DNA of 64,000 nt from Ferrimonas gelatinilytica (GTDB lineage: Bacteria; Pseudomonadota; Gammaproteobacteria; Enterobacterales; Shewanellaceae): positions 1-64,000 of the forward strand of contig NZ_BAABLF010000004.1 in NCBI RefSeq assembly GCF_039544205.1, read 5' to 3'. A program made the position numbers and the translations under genes. The notes beneath the pieces were generated by a model. The model was not told the origin of the DNA, did no database searches, and was given only the letters and a program-made list of their open reading frames with translations. Shown here piece by piece: positions 7,499 through 16,096 of the stretch. Position 1 is the first letter of the stretch, and every line of letters starts with the position of its first letter.

Positions 7499-8729
7499 CT
7501 CGTTGGCCGCCAGGGCGACGCTGTCGCGGAGCCTGACGCTTGGGTCGGCGCAGATCGGTCAGCAGGGCATCAGCATCGTAACCGCTCATGGGAATGCTGT
7601 GGCCAATGTATTCCTCAATGGCCGGCAGGTTCATGGCGTACTGCTCGCAGGCAAAACTGATCGACTTACCGGTCGCACCGGCACGGCCTGTCCGCCCGAT
7701 ACGGTGAACATAGTCCTCACAATCATCGGGCAGATCGTAGTTGAAAACGTGAGTGACATCGGGAATGTGCAGACCTCGTGCAGCCACATCGGTGGCAACA
7801 AGAAAGTCGATCTCACCGCTTTTAAACTGCTCAAGGATCTTGACCCGCTTCTTCTGCGGCACATCACCAGAGAGCAAACCCACACGATGGCCATCTGCGG
7901 CCATCCAGGCATAGATATCTTCACAGCGGTGCTTGGTGTTGGCGAAGACGATCCCCTTATCGGGCCACTCCTCCTCCAACAGGGTCAGCAGCAGTGCCAT
8001 CTTATCGCGGTTAGAGGGGTAGAACAGCTCCTCCTCGACTCGCTCAGCGGTCTTACGCTCCGGCTCAATCTGTACATGCTCCGGCTCGTTCATATGCTCG
8101 TAAGCCAGCTCCTGCACCTTGAAAGAGAGGGTAGCGGAGAACAGCATATTACGTCGTTGAGCGGGTGCAGGCATGCGCCTAAACAGGTAGCGGATATCCT
8201 TGATAAAGCCCATGTCGAACATACGGTCGGCTTCATCAAGCACCATCACCTGGATCGCATCGAGGCTGTAAACACCCTGCTTGAAGTAATCGATCAGACG
8301 ACCTGTGGTGCCGATCAGGATATCGACACCGTTACTCAGAGTTTCACGTTGGCTTTCGTAGCCTTCGCCACCATAGGCCAGGCCGAGCTTCAGCCCGGTC
8401 GCCGCCGCCAGTGGCTCCGCATCTTTGCAGATCTGTATCGCCAGCTCCCGGGTCGGCGCCATGATCAACGCACGAGGGCTCTTACCATCGTGGTTTTCCG
8501 GGGCACCTCGGGTCAGCAACTCGTGAACCGTCGCCACCAAAAACGCCAGGGTTTTACCGGTTCCGGTCTGGGCTTGGCCCGCGATATCTTTACCACCGAG
8601 GATAATCGGCAGCGTCAACGCCTGGATCGGCGTGCAATAGTGAAAACCGCTGCTCGCCAGCGCATCAACCACAGAAGATGCCAGCGGAAAATCAGCGAAT
8701 TTCTTTTCAGTCAGATGGGTCTTTGTCAT
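7449..8729 (-). CDS. rhlB: ATP-dependent RNA helicase RhlB
   Basis: DEAD-box helicase of the RNA degradosome that unwinds structured RNA for RNase E. From the ATG at 8729 the protein is 426 aa and begins MTKTHLTEKKF, like the E. coli protein. Visible motifs are AQTGTGKT (53-60), PTRELA, DEAD (165-168), SAT (198-200) and HRIGRTGR. The tail is basic and Gly/Arg-rich, as in RhlB, where it binds RNA and RNase E. A longer frame runs up to 8867, but the extra 46 residues have no family match. It is divergent from trxA and followed by gppA. Confidence 0.95.
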   Translation of the reverse strand: MTKTHLTEKKFADFPLASSVVDALASSGFHYCTPIQALTLPIILGGKDIAGQAQTGTGKTLAFLVATVHELLTRGAPENHDGKSPRALIMAPTRELAIQICKDAEPLAAATGLKLGLAYGGEGYESQRETLSNGVDILIGTTGRLIDYFKQGVYSLDAIQVMVLDEADRMFDMGFIKDIRYLFRRMPAPAQRRNMLFSATLSFKVQELAYEHMNEPEHVQIEPERKTAERVEEELFYPSNRDKMALLLTLLEEEWPDKGIVFANTKHRCEDIYAWMAADGHRVGLLSGDVPQKKRVKILEQFKSGEIDFLVATDVAARGLHIPDVTHVFNYDLPDDCEDYVHRIGRTGRAGATGKSISFACEQYAMNLPAIEEYIGHSIPMSGYDADALLTDLRRPKRQAPRQRRPGGQRGDRQGGSRGGRQRRHG

Positions 8730-8895
8730 AACGAAAGCAGCATATAGGATGCGCTTGCCATTGGAAACAGATCCCGTCAAATTATCGCCATGAAACGACC
8801 TGTTTTCACCCACCTTGAAAGTGGACCAATTGGACCCCATGATCCTTTCACTGCCCTCAGGGTTCACCGGTCACACATAAAATCTGGAGCAAAGA

Positions 8896-9222
8896 ATGAG
8901 CGAAAAACTGATTACGCTGTCCGATGACAGCTTCGAAAGCGATGTACTGAACGCCGCCCAACCGGTGCTGGTCGATTTCTGGGCGGAGTGGTGTGGCCCA
9001 TGCAAAATGATTGCTCCCGTTCTGGACGAGCTGGCCGGTGAATATGAAGGCAAGCTGACCATCGGCAAAATGAATGTCGATCAGAACAGTGGCACCCCGG
9101 CGCAGTACGGCATTCGTGGGATCCCGACTCTGCTGCTGTTTAAAGGCGGCGAGATGATCGCCACCAAGGTCGGCGCTGCATCTAAGACCCAACTCAAAGA
9201 GTTCATCGACGCCCATCTGTAA
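8896..9222 (+). CDS. trxA: thioredoxin 1
   Basis: 108-aa cytoplasmic thioredoxin with the WCGPC redox site at 32-36 and the cis-proline segment GIRGIPTLLLF. It reduces protein disulfides with electrons from thioredoxin reductase. Length and sequence are typical. GGAG precedes the ATG. It lies between divergent rhlB and downstream rho, the order seen in many gammaproteobacteria, and has its own terminator. Confidence 0.98.
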   Translation: MSEKLITLSDDSFESDVLNAAQPVLVDFWAEWCGPCKMIAPVLDELAGEYEGKLTIGKMNVDQNSGTPAQYGIRGIPTLLLFKGGEMIATKVGAASKTQLKEFIDAHL

Positions 9223-9239
9223 AGGTGTGTCGACACAAG

Positions 9240-9267
9240 AGGGTGGCAGCCATTGCCACCCTTTTTT
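9240..9267 (+). terminator. terminator after trxA
   Basis: A 9-bp stem AGGGTGGCA/TGCCACCCT with loop GCCAT is followed by a run of six Ts. Confidence 0.93.
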
Positions 9268-9427
9268 CCCTCCGGAGAAAGCGCTGGACGCCTCCAGGCA
9301 TTGGTGCTAACTTTCTTAACCAGTACATTTCTCGGCCTTTTGGCCCCTATCTCCCAAATCATTCACAGTGACAGTGAAACGTTCGCGCTCCACGCCGGCG
9401 CGCAAAACCGATCGAAAAGACCCACCT

Positions 9428-10696
9428 ATGAACCTTACCGAACTGAAACAGATGCCGGTCTCCGAGCTGGTTGCCCTGGCAGAGTCCATGGGGCTGGAAA
9501 ACCTGGCCCGAGCCCGTAAGCAAGATATTCTGTTTGCCATTCTCAAAGCACATGCCAAAAGCGGCGAAGACATCTTTGGCGACGGTGTACTGGAGATCCT
9601 ACAGGATGGCTTCGGTTTCCTGCGCAGCGCGGATTCCTCCTACCTGGCCGGCCCGGATGACATCTATGTGTCCCCCAGCCAAATCCGCCGATTCAACCTG
9701 CGTACCGGTGACACCATTGCCGGCAAGATCCGTCCGCCCAAAGATGGCGAGCGCTACTTTGCCCTGCTCAAGGTGAATGAGGTCAACTATGACCGCCCGG
9801 AGAACTCCCGCAACAAGATCCTGTTTGAAAACCTGACGCCGCTGCATGCCAATGATCGCCTGCGGATGGAGCGTGGTAACGGTTCAACCGAGGACATCAC
9901 TGCGCGGGTCTTGGACCTGGCCAGCCCCATCGGCAAAGGTCAACGTGGCCTTATCGTCGCTCCGCCCAAGGCCGGTAAGACGCTGTTGCTGCAAAACATC
10001 GCTCAATCCATCGCTCACAACCACCCAGACTGTGAACTCATGGTGCTGCTGATCGATGAGCGTCCGGAAGAGGTGACCGAGATGCAGCGCCTGGTCAAAG
10101 GCGAAGTGGTTGCTTCCACCTTCGACGAGCCGGCTTCCCGTCACGTCCAGGTGGCGGAGATGGTTATTGAGAAAGCCAAACGTCTGGTAGAGCACAAGAA
10201 AGACGTCGTGATCCTGCTGGACTCCATCACCCGTCTCGCACGCGCCTACAACACGGTTATCCCCAGCTCCGGCAAGGTACTGACCGGGGGTGTTGACGCT
10301 AACGCCCTGCACCGTCCCAAGCGCTTCTTCGGCGCCGCCCGGAACGTTGAAGAGGGCGGTAGCCTGACCATCATCGCCACCGCACTCATCGACACCGGCT
10401 CCAAGATGGACGAAGTGATCTACGAAGAGTTCAAGGGCACCGGTAACATGGAACTGCACTTGAGCCGCAAGATCGCCGAGCGTCGGGTGTTCCCGGCTAT
10501 CGACTTCAACCGCTCCGGGACTCGCCGTGAAGAGCTGCTTGCTGGCAGCGAAGAGCTGCAGAAGATGTGGATCCTGCGCAAGATCCTCAACCCGATGCAA
10601 GAGGTGGAGGCGATGGAGTTCCTTATCGACAAACTGGCCATGACCAAGACCAACGACGAGTTCTTCGAAGCGATGAAGCGCGTTAAGAGCAAATAA
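9428..10696 (+). CDS. rho: transcription termination factor Rho
   Basis: Hexameric RNA-dependent ATPase/helicase that ends transcription. From the ATG at 9428 (MNLTELKQMPV) it is 422 aa, close to E. coli Rho (419). It has an N-terminal helical domain, the RNA-binding cold-shock-like domain with GFGFLRS (61-67), Walker A APPKAGKT (178-185), Walker B VVILLDSITRLARAYN, and the Q/R-loop region. An upstream in-frame start at 9368 would add 20 basic residues with no family support. The roughly 160-nt leader after the trxA terminator could hold rho autoregulation, but no defined element was recognised. Confidence 0.98.
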   Translation: MNLTELKQMPVSELVALAESMGLENLARARKQDILFAILKAHAKSGEDIFGDGVLEILQDGFGFLRSADSSYLAGPDDIYVSPSQIRRFNLRTGDTIAGKIRPPKDGERYFALLKVNEVNYDRPENSRNKILFENLTPLHANDRLRMERGNGSTEDITARVLDLASPIGKGQRGLIVAPPKAGKTLLLQNIAQSIAHNHPDCELMVLLIDERPEEVTEMQRLVKGEVVASTFDEPASRHVQVAEMVIEKAKRLVEHKKDVVILLDSITRLARAYNTVIPSSGKVLTGGVDANALHRPKRFFGAARNVEEGGSLTIIATALIDTGSKMDEVIYEEFKGTGNMELHLSRKIAERRVFPAIDFNRSGTRREELLAGSEELQKMWILRKILNPMQEVEAMEFLIDKLAMTKTNDEFFEAMKRVKSK

Positions 10697-10713
10697 CGTC
10701 AGGCGTCACCTGC

Positions 10714-10745
10714 AAACGCCCTGCTCAATCGAGCGGGGCGTTTTT
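10714..10745 (+). terminator. terminator after rho
   Basis: An interrupted stem AACGCCC-GCTC/GAGC-GGGCGTT with loop AATC is followed by TTTTT. Confidence 0.88.
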
Positions 10746-10763
10746 GTTCAGTGCCAACCTGAC

Positions 10764-11231
10764 CTACTCCGGGCAATCAGCAACCAGGTAACGGTCTTCA
10801 ACCCAGTCCAAACGGTAACAGACTCCCTCCCACTCATGCAGGACCCCGTCCGGCCCAACCCGAGTGCGGGCATTGGCCGGAAGCGTTGCCCGACTGCCCA
10901 CCGCCACCTGCTCCTGCCTCAGCGTCACCGGAGGTGGTATCACTCTCGGTCTGGGTGGGTCAGGAAGGATATAAGCCTGCGGGCGACGGTAGCGATAGTG
11001 GTGATAACGGTCGTGACGATAGCGATCGTGACGATAGCGATCAAACCAGGGGTCGTGGCGCCCCCAGAAGGGATCATGTCGATAGCGGCCGCCGTAATAC
11101 CAGATCGGCCGTGGGCCCAGGTAGCCGGAGTGGTGCCCGGTGTGCCATTGGACGCCAAGATGCCAATCCACCTCAGCGACAGAGGGTCCACTGAGCAACA
11201 GGACACCCAGCCCGATCAAACCCCACTTCAT
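10764..11231 (-). CDS. His/Tyr/Arg-rich exported protein of unknown function
   Basis: 155 aa with a signal peptide (about 1-19, ending SVA). The mature N-terminal half is rich in His, Tyr, Arg and Trp, with a degenerate RYRHD repeat (three consecutive copies around residues 65-80). A proline-rich stretch (IPPPVT) follows, then a compact C-terminal segment with two Cys (GVCYRLDW and VADCPE) that may pair. The His/Asp-rich repeat could bind metal, but no catalytic domain was recognised. It is convergent with rho and divergent from ubiD. Confidence 0.7.
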   Translation of the reverse strand: MKWGLIGLGVLLLSGPSVAEVDWHLGVQWHTGHHSGYLGPRPIWYYGGRYRHDPFWGRHDPWFDRYRHDRYRHDRYHHYRYRRPQAYILPDPPRPRVIPPPVTLRQEQVAVGSRATLPANARTRVGPDGVLHEWEGVCYRLDWVEDRYLVADCPE

Positions 11232-11349
11232 CTGCTCCTCCCCACCGACAGCGCCTCACCGCCCGGTAGGGCGACGACAAGCCCGATTCGGCTCGTTATA
11301 ATGGCCCGCACTGAGATGGACATCACATCATTAACGAGACCACACATTC

Positions 11350-12831
11350 ATGAAGTTTAGGGATCTGCGCCAGTTTATCGAGCACCTCGAGGCCAATGGC
11401 GAACTCAAGCGGATCAGCACCGAGGTGGATCCCCACCTTGAGATGACCGAGATCAGCGACCGGGTATTGCGCAATGGCGGCCCCGCCCTGCTGTTTGAAA
11501 ACCCCAAGGGCCACACCATGCCGGTTCTGGCCAACCTCTTCGGTACCCCAAAGCGGGTCGCCATGGCATTGGGCAAAGAGGATCCCAAAGCCCTGCGCCA
11601 GGTTGGCGAGTTGCTGGCTTTCCTGAAAGAGCCCGAGCCACCCTCTGGCTTCAAGGACGCCATCGCCAAGGTGCCGATGTTCAAGCAAGCCCTTAACATG
11701 CCCCCCAAGGTGGTCAAGAAAGCGCCCTGCCAGGAGATCGTGCTCAGTGGCGATGAGGTGGACTTGACCCAGCTGCCGATCCAGCATTGTTGGCCCGGCG
11801 ATGTGGCCCCTCTGGTGACCTGGGGCTTAACCATCACCAAGGGACCAAACCAGAAGCGACAGAACCTGGGGATCTACCGCCAACAGCTGCTGGGTAAAAA
11901 TCAGCTGATCATGCGCTGGCTCGCCCACCGCGGCGGCGCCCTCGACTACCAGGAGTTTCAGCGCCAGCACCCCGGTGAACGTTACCCGGTCTCGGTGGCT
12001 CTGGGGGCGGATCCCGTCACCATTCTCGGTGCCGTCACACCAGTGCCGGATAGCATGAGCGAGTACGCTTTTGCCGGTTTGCTACGGGGCGAGCGCACCG
12101 AAGTCGTGCAATCGGTCAGCAACGAACTTCAAGTCCCGGCCACCGCCGAGATGGTGCTGGAGGGTTACCTGGAACCCGGGTTGGAAGCGGATGAAGGCCC
12201 CTATGGGGATCACACCGGTTACTACAACGAAGTCGAGCGTTTCCCGGTGCTGACCGTCACCCACCTGACCATGCGTAAAGACGCCATCTACCACAGCACC
12301 TACACCGGTCGGCCGCCGGATGAGCCGGCGATGCTCGGGGTCGCGCTCAACGAGGTGTTCGTACCTATCCTCAAGAAGCAGTACCCAGAGATCGAGGATT
12401 TCTACCTGCCGCCGGAGGGTTGTTCCTACCGCATGGCGGTGATCACCATCAAGAAGCAGTACCCGGGCCACGCCAAGCGCGTCATGATGGGGGCCTGGAG
12501 CTTCCTGCGTCAGTTTATGTACACCAAGTTCATCATTGTCTGCGACGACGACGTCAATGCCCGAGACTGGAACGACGTAATGTGGGCCATCACCACCCGC
12601 ATGGATCCTGCGCGGGATACGGTGATGGTGGAAAACACCCCAATCGACTACCTCGATTTCGCGTCACCGGTAGCCGGCCTTGGCTCCAAGATGGGGATGG
12701 ATGCCACCAACAAGTGGCCCGGTGAAACGGACAGGGAGTGGGGCGAGCCCATTGTCATGGATGAAACGATCAAACAACGTGTCGACGCCCGGTGGGCTGA
12801 GTACGGATTCGAACAACAAGAAAAAGAATAA
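11350..12831 (+). CDS. ubiD: 3-octaprenyl-4-hydroxybenzoate carboxy-lyase
   Basis: 493-aa prenylated-FMN-dependent decarboxylase of ubiquinone biosynthesis. It removes the carboxyl group from 3-octaprenyl-4-hydroxybenzoate, with the cofactor supplied by UbiX (not in this window). It has the full family length and typical segments: MKFRDLRQFIEHLE, the cofactor-binding middle region NLGIYRQQLLGKNQLIMRW, the E-containing catalytic region EGPYGDHTGYYN, and a C-terminal GMDATNKWPGE. It is followed 8 bp later by fre, probably in one operon. Confidence 0.97.
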   Translation: MKFRDLRQFIEHLEANGELKRISTEVDPHLEMTEISDRVLRNGGPALLFENPKGHTMPVLANLFGTPKRVAMALGKEDPKALRQVGELLAFLKEPEPPSGFKDAIAKVPMFKQALNMPPKVVKKAPCQEIVLSGDEVDLTQLPIQHCWPGDVAPLVTWGLTITKGPNQKRQNLGIYRQQLLGKNQLIMRWLAHRGGALDYQEFQRQHPGERYPVSVALGADPVTILGAVTPVPDSMSEYAFAGLLRGERTEVVQSVSNELQVPATAEMVLEGYLEPGLEADEGPYGDHTGYYNEVERFPVLTVTHLTMRKDAIYHSTYTGRPPDEPAMLGVALNEVFVPILKKQYPEIEDFYLPPEGCSYRMAVITIKKQYPGHAKRVMMGAWSFLRQFMYTKFIIVCDDDVNARDWNDVMWAITTRMDPARDTVMVENTPIDYLDFASPVAGLGSKMGMDATNKWPGETDREWGEPIVMDETIKQRVDARWAEYGFEQQEKE

Positions 12832-12839
12832 GGAACGTT

Positions 12840-13532
12840 ATGAGCCGTATCTCATGCCAGGTCGTGTCTGTCACGCCCTTTAATGACACCGTCTACCGAG
12901 CCATCCTCAAACCGGCAGCCCCTCTGGCCTACCGCCCGGGGCAGTACCTCACCATCGTGATGAGTGAACAGGACAAACGTCCCTTTTCCATCGCCAGCGC
13001 ACCGGGTGGCGATACTCTGGAGCTGCATATCGGCGCCGCCGTGGCCGAGGGCTACGCCATGCAGGTGGTTGACCGCCTCAATAGCGAAGCGCAAATCGAG
13101 ATCGAAGCCCCTTTCGGTGACGCCTACCTGCGTCCCGACAGCAGCCGTCCCCGGGTATTGATTGCCGGTGGTACCGGCTTCTCCTACGTAAATAGCATGA
13201 TGGAGTGGTTGATCCAACAGGGCGATAGTCAGACGACTTTCCTCTACTGGGGGAGCCGTGACCCCCAGAGCATGTATCTGCGGGAGGCTGCCGAGCGCTG
13301 GCAAGCCCAGCACCCGGCGCTGACCTTTGTGCCGGTCTTTGACCACCCGGTCGCCGGTGCCCGCCAAGGGACGGTGATCGACGCTGTCTGCGCGGACTTC
13401 ATCAGCTTGCTGGATTACGACGTCTACATCGCGGGACGTTTCGAGATGGCGGGTGCGGCGCGGGAGCGGTTCCGCCAGCATGGCATCGACGAAGCACACC
13501 TCTTCGGCGACGCCTATGCCTTCATGAAGTAG
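12840..13532 (+). CDS. fre: NAD(P)H-flavin reductase
   Basis: 230-aa flavin reductase of the ferredoxin-NADP reductase fold. It uses NAD(P)H to reduce free flavins, which in turn reduce ferric iron or serve flavin-dependent enzymes. The flavin-binding motif RPFSIAS (near residues 48-54) and the nucleotide-binding GGTGFSYVNSM are present. The ubiD-fre pairing is common in gammaproteobacteria and may relate to reduced flavin supply for the UbiX/UbiD pathway. A terminator follows. Confidence 0.95.
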   Translation: MSRISCQVVSVTPFNDTVYRAILKPAAPLAYRPGQYLTIVMSEQDKRPFSIASAPGGDTLELHIGAAVAEGYAMQVVDRLNSEAQIEIEAPFGDAYLRPDSSRPRVLIAGGTGFSYVNSMMEWLIQQGDSQTTFLYWGSRDPQSMYLREAAERWQAQHPALTFVPVFDHPVAGARQGTVIDAVCADFISLLDYDVYIAGRFEMAGAARERFRQHGIDEAHLFGDAYAFMK

Positions 13533-13536
13533 CTCT

Positions 13537-13561
13537 AAGGCACCCACAGGGTGCCTTTCTT
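13537..13561 (+). terminator. terminator after fre
   Basis: A 9-bp stem AAGGCACCC/GGGTGCCTT with a 3-nt loop is followed by a T-rich tract. Confidence 0.88.
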
Positions 13562-13879
13562 CTCTCTGGTTTCGGCTCTAGGACGTCAGAGAAGACAGGC
13601 AACGCAACCCGGGCTGCAATCACTCTCACCGATTTACCGGAATCGGCTCGCCACCCTCACACCGCCGAATCTGTCGTGCCGTACTCCGTGTTGCAGTCCC
13701 AACCACCATAACCGGGCTTCCACGCATCCATCGCAAGTTAAGCTACCGAAACGCTCATGCCGCCCCCGGTGCCGAGCCAGGCAAGGATGAGTTCGTTTTT
13801 TGTACAGCGATCACAGATCCGTGCTTGTCCTTAATGGATAATCCCGCCGCCTTTTTCTTCCCCTGTCGTTAGGAGCGTT
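13562..13879. other. intergenic, no gene recognised
   Basis: About 320 bp with no frame showing family resemblance or codon bias. It contains the promoter region of the following acetyltransferase gene, but no clear -35/-10 pair was seen. Confidence 0.4.
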
Positions 13880-14476
13880 ATGACTCTGCACACACTGCTC
13901 AACGGTGATCGCCTGCCCCTGTCGGGTCAATACACCCTCGAACTGCTCAAGCCGAGTGACATGCCGGCGATCTGCTCCATGCTGGCGGATGAACAGGTAA
14001 ACCGGCACCTGTTTTTTGCCCCCGCCTCCGAACAGTTGTACTACGACTACTTCCTACCCCAGTTTCAGGCCATGGACGACGCTATCGAGCAGCGTCAGCC
14101 GTCACAAGGGCCGCTGATGGTCGCTATCAGGGACGGAGCCAACACCTTCGCCGGCATGGCCGTATTGACACCCACTGAGGGCCAGCCTGGTCAGTTCAGC
14201 ATTGGCTATCAGCTGCCTGCTGCTCATTGGGGCTTGGGCCTGGCGACGGCGGTTTGTCGCCTGTTGACGCGTTTCGCCTTTATCCACCTTGGGGCACAGA
14301 AGGTGCAGGCGGATCTCTACGATACGCATACCGCCAGCAAGCGAGTGCTGGAGAAAAGTGGTTATGGCCGCAGCCACAAGGTGTATGGCCACTTCGAACA
14401 GGGCCAGGTTGACCAGAGCTGGTTCGCCCAAACTCGGGCCCAGTTTTTGCGCTCGCGGGTCATTGCGGCAGCCTGA
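13880..14476 (+). CDS. GNAT-family N-acetyltransferase, RimJ/RimL type
   Basis: 198-aa acetyl-CoA-dependent acetyltransferase of the Acetyltransf_3 (RimJ/RimL-like) group. LELLKPSD starts the fold, followed by GYQLPAAHWGLGLATAVCRLLTRFAF (the acetyl-CoA loop, though with AHWGLGLA rather than the usual xxxGxG/A form), then QADLYDTHTASKRVLEKSGYGR, the typical N-S-x-R-V-L-E-K-x-G-F/Y segment. The substrate is unknown: protein N-terminus, amino acid or antibiotic-like molecule. GGAG precedes the ATG. Monocistronic with a strong terminator. Confidence 0.8.
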   Translation: MTLHTLLNGDRLPLSGQYTLELLKPSDMPAICSMLADEQVNRHLFFAPASEQLYYDYFLPQFQAMDDAIEQRQPSQGPLMVAIRDGANTFAGMAVLTPTEGQPGQFSIGYQLPAAHWGLGLATAVCRLLTRFAFIHLGAQKVQADLYDTHTASKRVLEKSGYGRSHKVYGHFEQGQVDQSWFAQTRAQFLRSRVIAAA

Positions 14477-14494
14477 GTGACAGGCATCAAGAGC

Positions 14495-14524
14495 AAAAAC
14501 GGCACCCTCGGGTGCCGTTTTGTT
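14495..14524. terminator. bidirectional terminator between the acetyltransferase gene and ubiA
   Basis: An 11-bp stem AAAACGGCACC/GGTGCCGTTTT with loop CTCG lies between convergent genes and gives a U-run on both strands. Confidence 0.92.
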
Positions 14525-14541
14525 TGCTGATCTCACCTATC

Positions 14542-15411
14542 CTAAGACAGGGCATGGTCCAGCACCACGCCGGTAAAGAGAACTGCCCCGGCCCAGTTGT
14601 TGTTGAGAAACGCCTTGAAACAGTCTGGCCGTTGCCGGTCAAAGATCAACCGCTGCTGGTAAACAAACAGCATCGCCATCCCCGCCAGCGCCAGCGCATA
14701 GAACATTCCCAACCCGAGACGGAGCCCAACTCCGGAGAGCAAAACCAGGGTCAATACCTGGAAGACACCAACCCAGTGACGATCCCAACGGCCAAACCAG
14801 ATTGCACTGGATCGGATCCCGATCTTTACATCATCGTTGCGATCCACCATGCCGTACATGGTGTCGTAAGCGACTGTCCAGCACCAGTTGGCCGCGAACA
14901 GGTACCAGGCGATGGTGGGCACCTCACCGGTCTGGGCGGCGAATGCCATCGGAATGGACCAGCTCCAGACCACGCCGAGAAACATCTGCGGCGCGGCAAG
15001 GAATCGCTTAGTGAAGGGGTAGATGATGGTGAGCAAAATGCCGACATACGCCATCTGCACCGTCAACGCATTGAGCTGCAGCACCAGAGCGAAGCAGACA
15101 AGGCCGACTACGGCGAAAAGGATCAGCGCCTCTTTTGCCCGTATCTCTCCATTGGCCAATGGGCGGTGTCGGGTACGCTCCACATGCCCATCCAGCTTGC
15201 GATCAGCAAAATCATTGATGATGCAGCCATTAGCCCGCATCAGCCAGATCCCGGCAAAGAAGATAAGGAACACATCAAGCTTGGGGAACCCACCCGCCGC
15301 CAACCAAAGGGCGGACATGGCGGGCCAGAATAGAAGAAAGGTGCCGATGGGGCGATCCAACCGGGTGAGGCGAAGATACGCATCCAAGCGCCCCTGCATT
15401 ACTGCGAGCAT
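14542..15411 (-). CDS. ubiA: 4-hydroxybenzoate octaprenyltransferase
   Basis: 289-aa integral-membrane prenyltransferase that attaches the polyprenyl tail to 4-hydroxybenzoate in ubiquinone biosynthesis. The first Asp-rich motif NDFADRKLD is at 66-74 and the second DTMYGMVDRNDD at 183-194; both bind the magnesium-diphosphate. Multiple membrane helices are evident. The usual neighbour ubiC is not adjacent. Confidence 0.96.
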   Translation of the reverse strand: MLAVMQGRLDAYLRLTRLDRPIGTFLLFWPAMSALWLAAGGFPKLDVFLIFFAGIWLMRANGCIINDFADRKLDGHVERTRHRPLANGEIRAKEALILFAVVGLVCFALVLQLNALTVQMAYVGILLTIIYPFTKRFLAAPQMFLGVVWSWSIPMAFAAQTGEVPTIAWYLFAANWCWTVAYDTMYGMVDRNDDVKIGIRSSAIWFGRWDRHWVGVFQVLTLVLLSGVGLRLGLGMFYALALAGMAMLFVYQQRLIFDRQRPDCFKAFLNNNWAGAVLFTGVVLDHALS

Positions 15412-15530
15412 GGTCCCTGCCTTGTTATCGTTATCGAGGTGGCCATTATGCGATAACCAGCAGGGAGTGTCAGCCCGTCGGCGAACTGCCCGGAGGTTTT
15501 AGAAACCGGAAAACGCCACCGGCACGGTCT

Positions 15531-16046
15531 CTACTGCCAGTCCCAGCCACGCTTTGGCTGGCCATAATCGGCACTGCGATCAACGCTAAAGCGACCATGG
15601 GGATGGTTGGCCATGACAGCAAGGAAGTCCGGGTGACTGAGGCGCACCAAGTTCTCATGATCCCCCGCCTCCATATACACCTCAGGCTCCTCCGCCAGCT
15701 GCTCGTCGTACACCGACTGAACATGATAGGGTTCACCGGTTGCCGGCAACGCACCCAACTCACAGTCGCTAAAGCTGCCTTTGAGCTTGGACTCAGGGAT
15801 CAGGTGGAGCTCGCAACCCAGCTGCTCACTCAGTTTACGCAGGATCACCCGGTTGCCCGCCGGCACGACGGCAAGAATGCGACGCCCTTCGTGATCCTCC
15901 AACATCACCCCTTTCGCCGTTTGTCGGACAGGCACCCCGGCATTTAATGCGGACTGAACCGCCGACTGACTATGGGCATGAGGCACTAGGGAGTACCGCA
16001 CACCAAGGCTTTCAAGATAATCACTGACTCGCATTGCTACGGCCAT
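15531..16046 (-). CDS. YbaK/EbsC-family aminoacyl-tRNA deacylase-like protein
   Basis: 171 aa with the YbaK/ProXp editing fold: an N-terminal SDYLESLGVRYSLVPH, the conserved lysine in TAKGVMLED that contacts substrate in this family, and LAVVPAGNRVILRKLSEQLG. Members hydrolyse mischarged aminoacyl-tRNAs such as Cys- or Ala-tRNA(Pro). Which tRNA this one edits is not clear. The first residues (MAVAM) allow a start at M1 or M5. Confidence 0.8.
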   Translation of the reverse strand: MAVAMRVSDYLESLGVRYSLVPHAHSQSAVQSALNAGVPVRQTAKGVMLEDHEGRRILAVVPAGNRVILRKLSEQLGCELHLIPESKLKGSFSDCELGALPATGEPYHVQSVYDEQLAEEPEVYMEAGDHENLVRLSHPDFLAVMANHPHGRFSVDRSADYGQPKRGWDWQ

Positions 16047-16096
16047 AACTGCCTCCCCCCTCTCGGGTGATACAGACCGATTCGCTCCCTTTAAGT

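Noticed and set aside
13551..13790. A 79-codon frame after fre
   Set aside because: It starts inside the terminator hairpin of fre and has no ribosome-binding site or recognisable domain.
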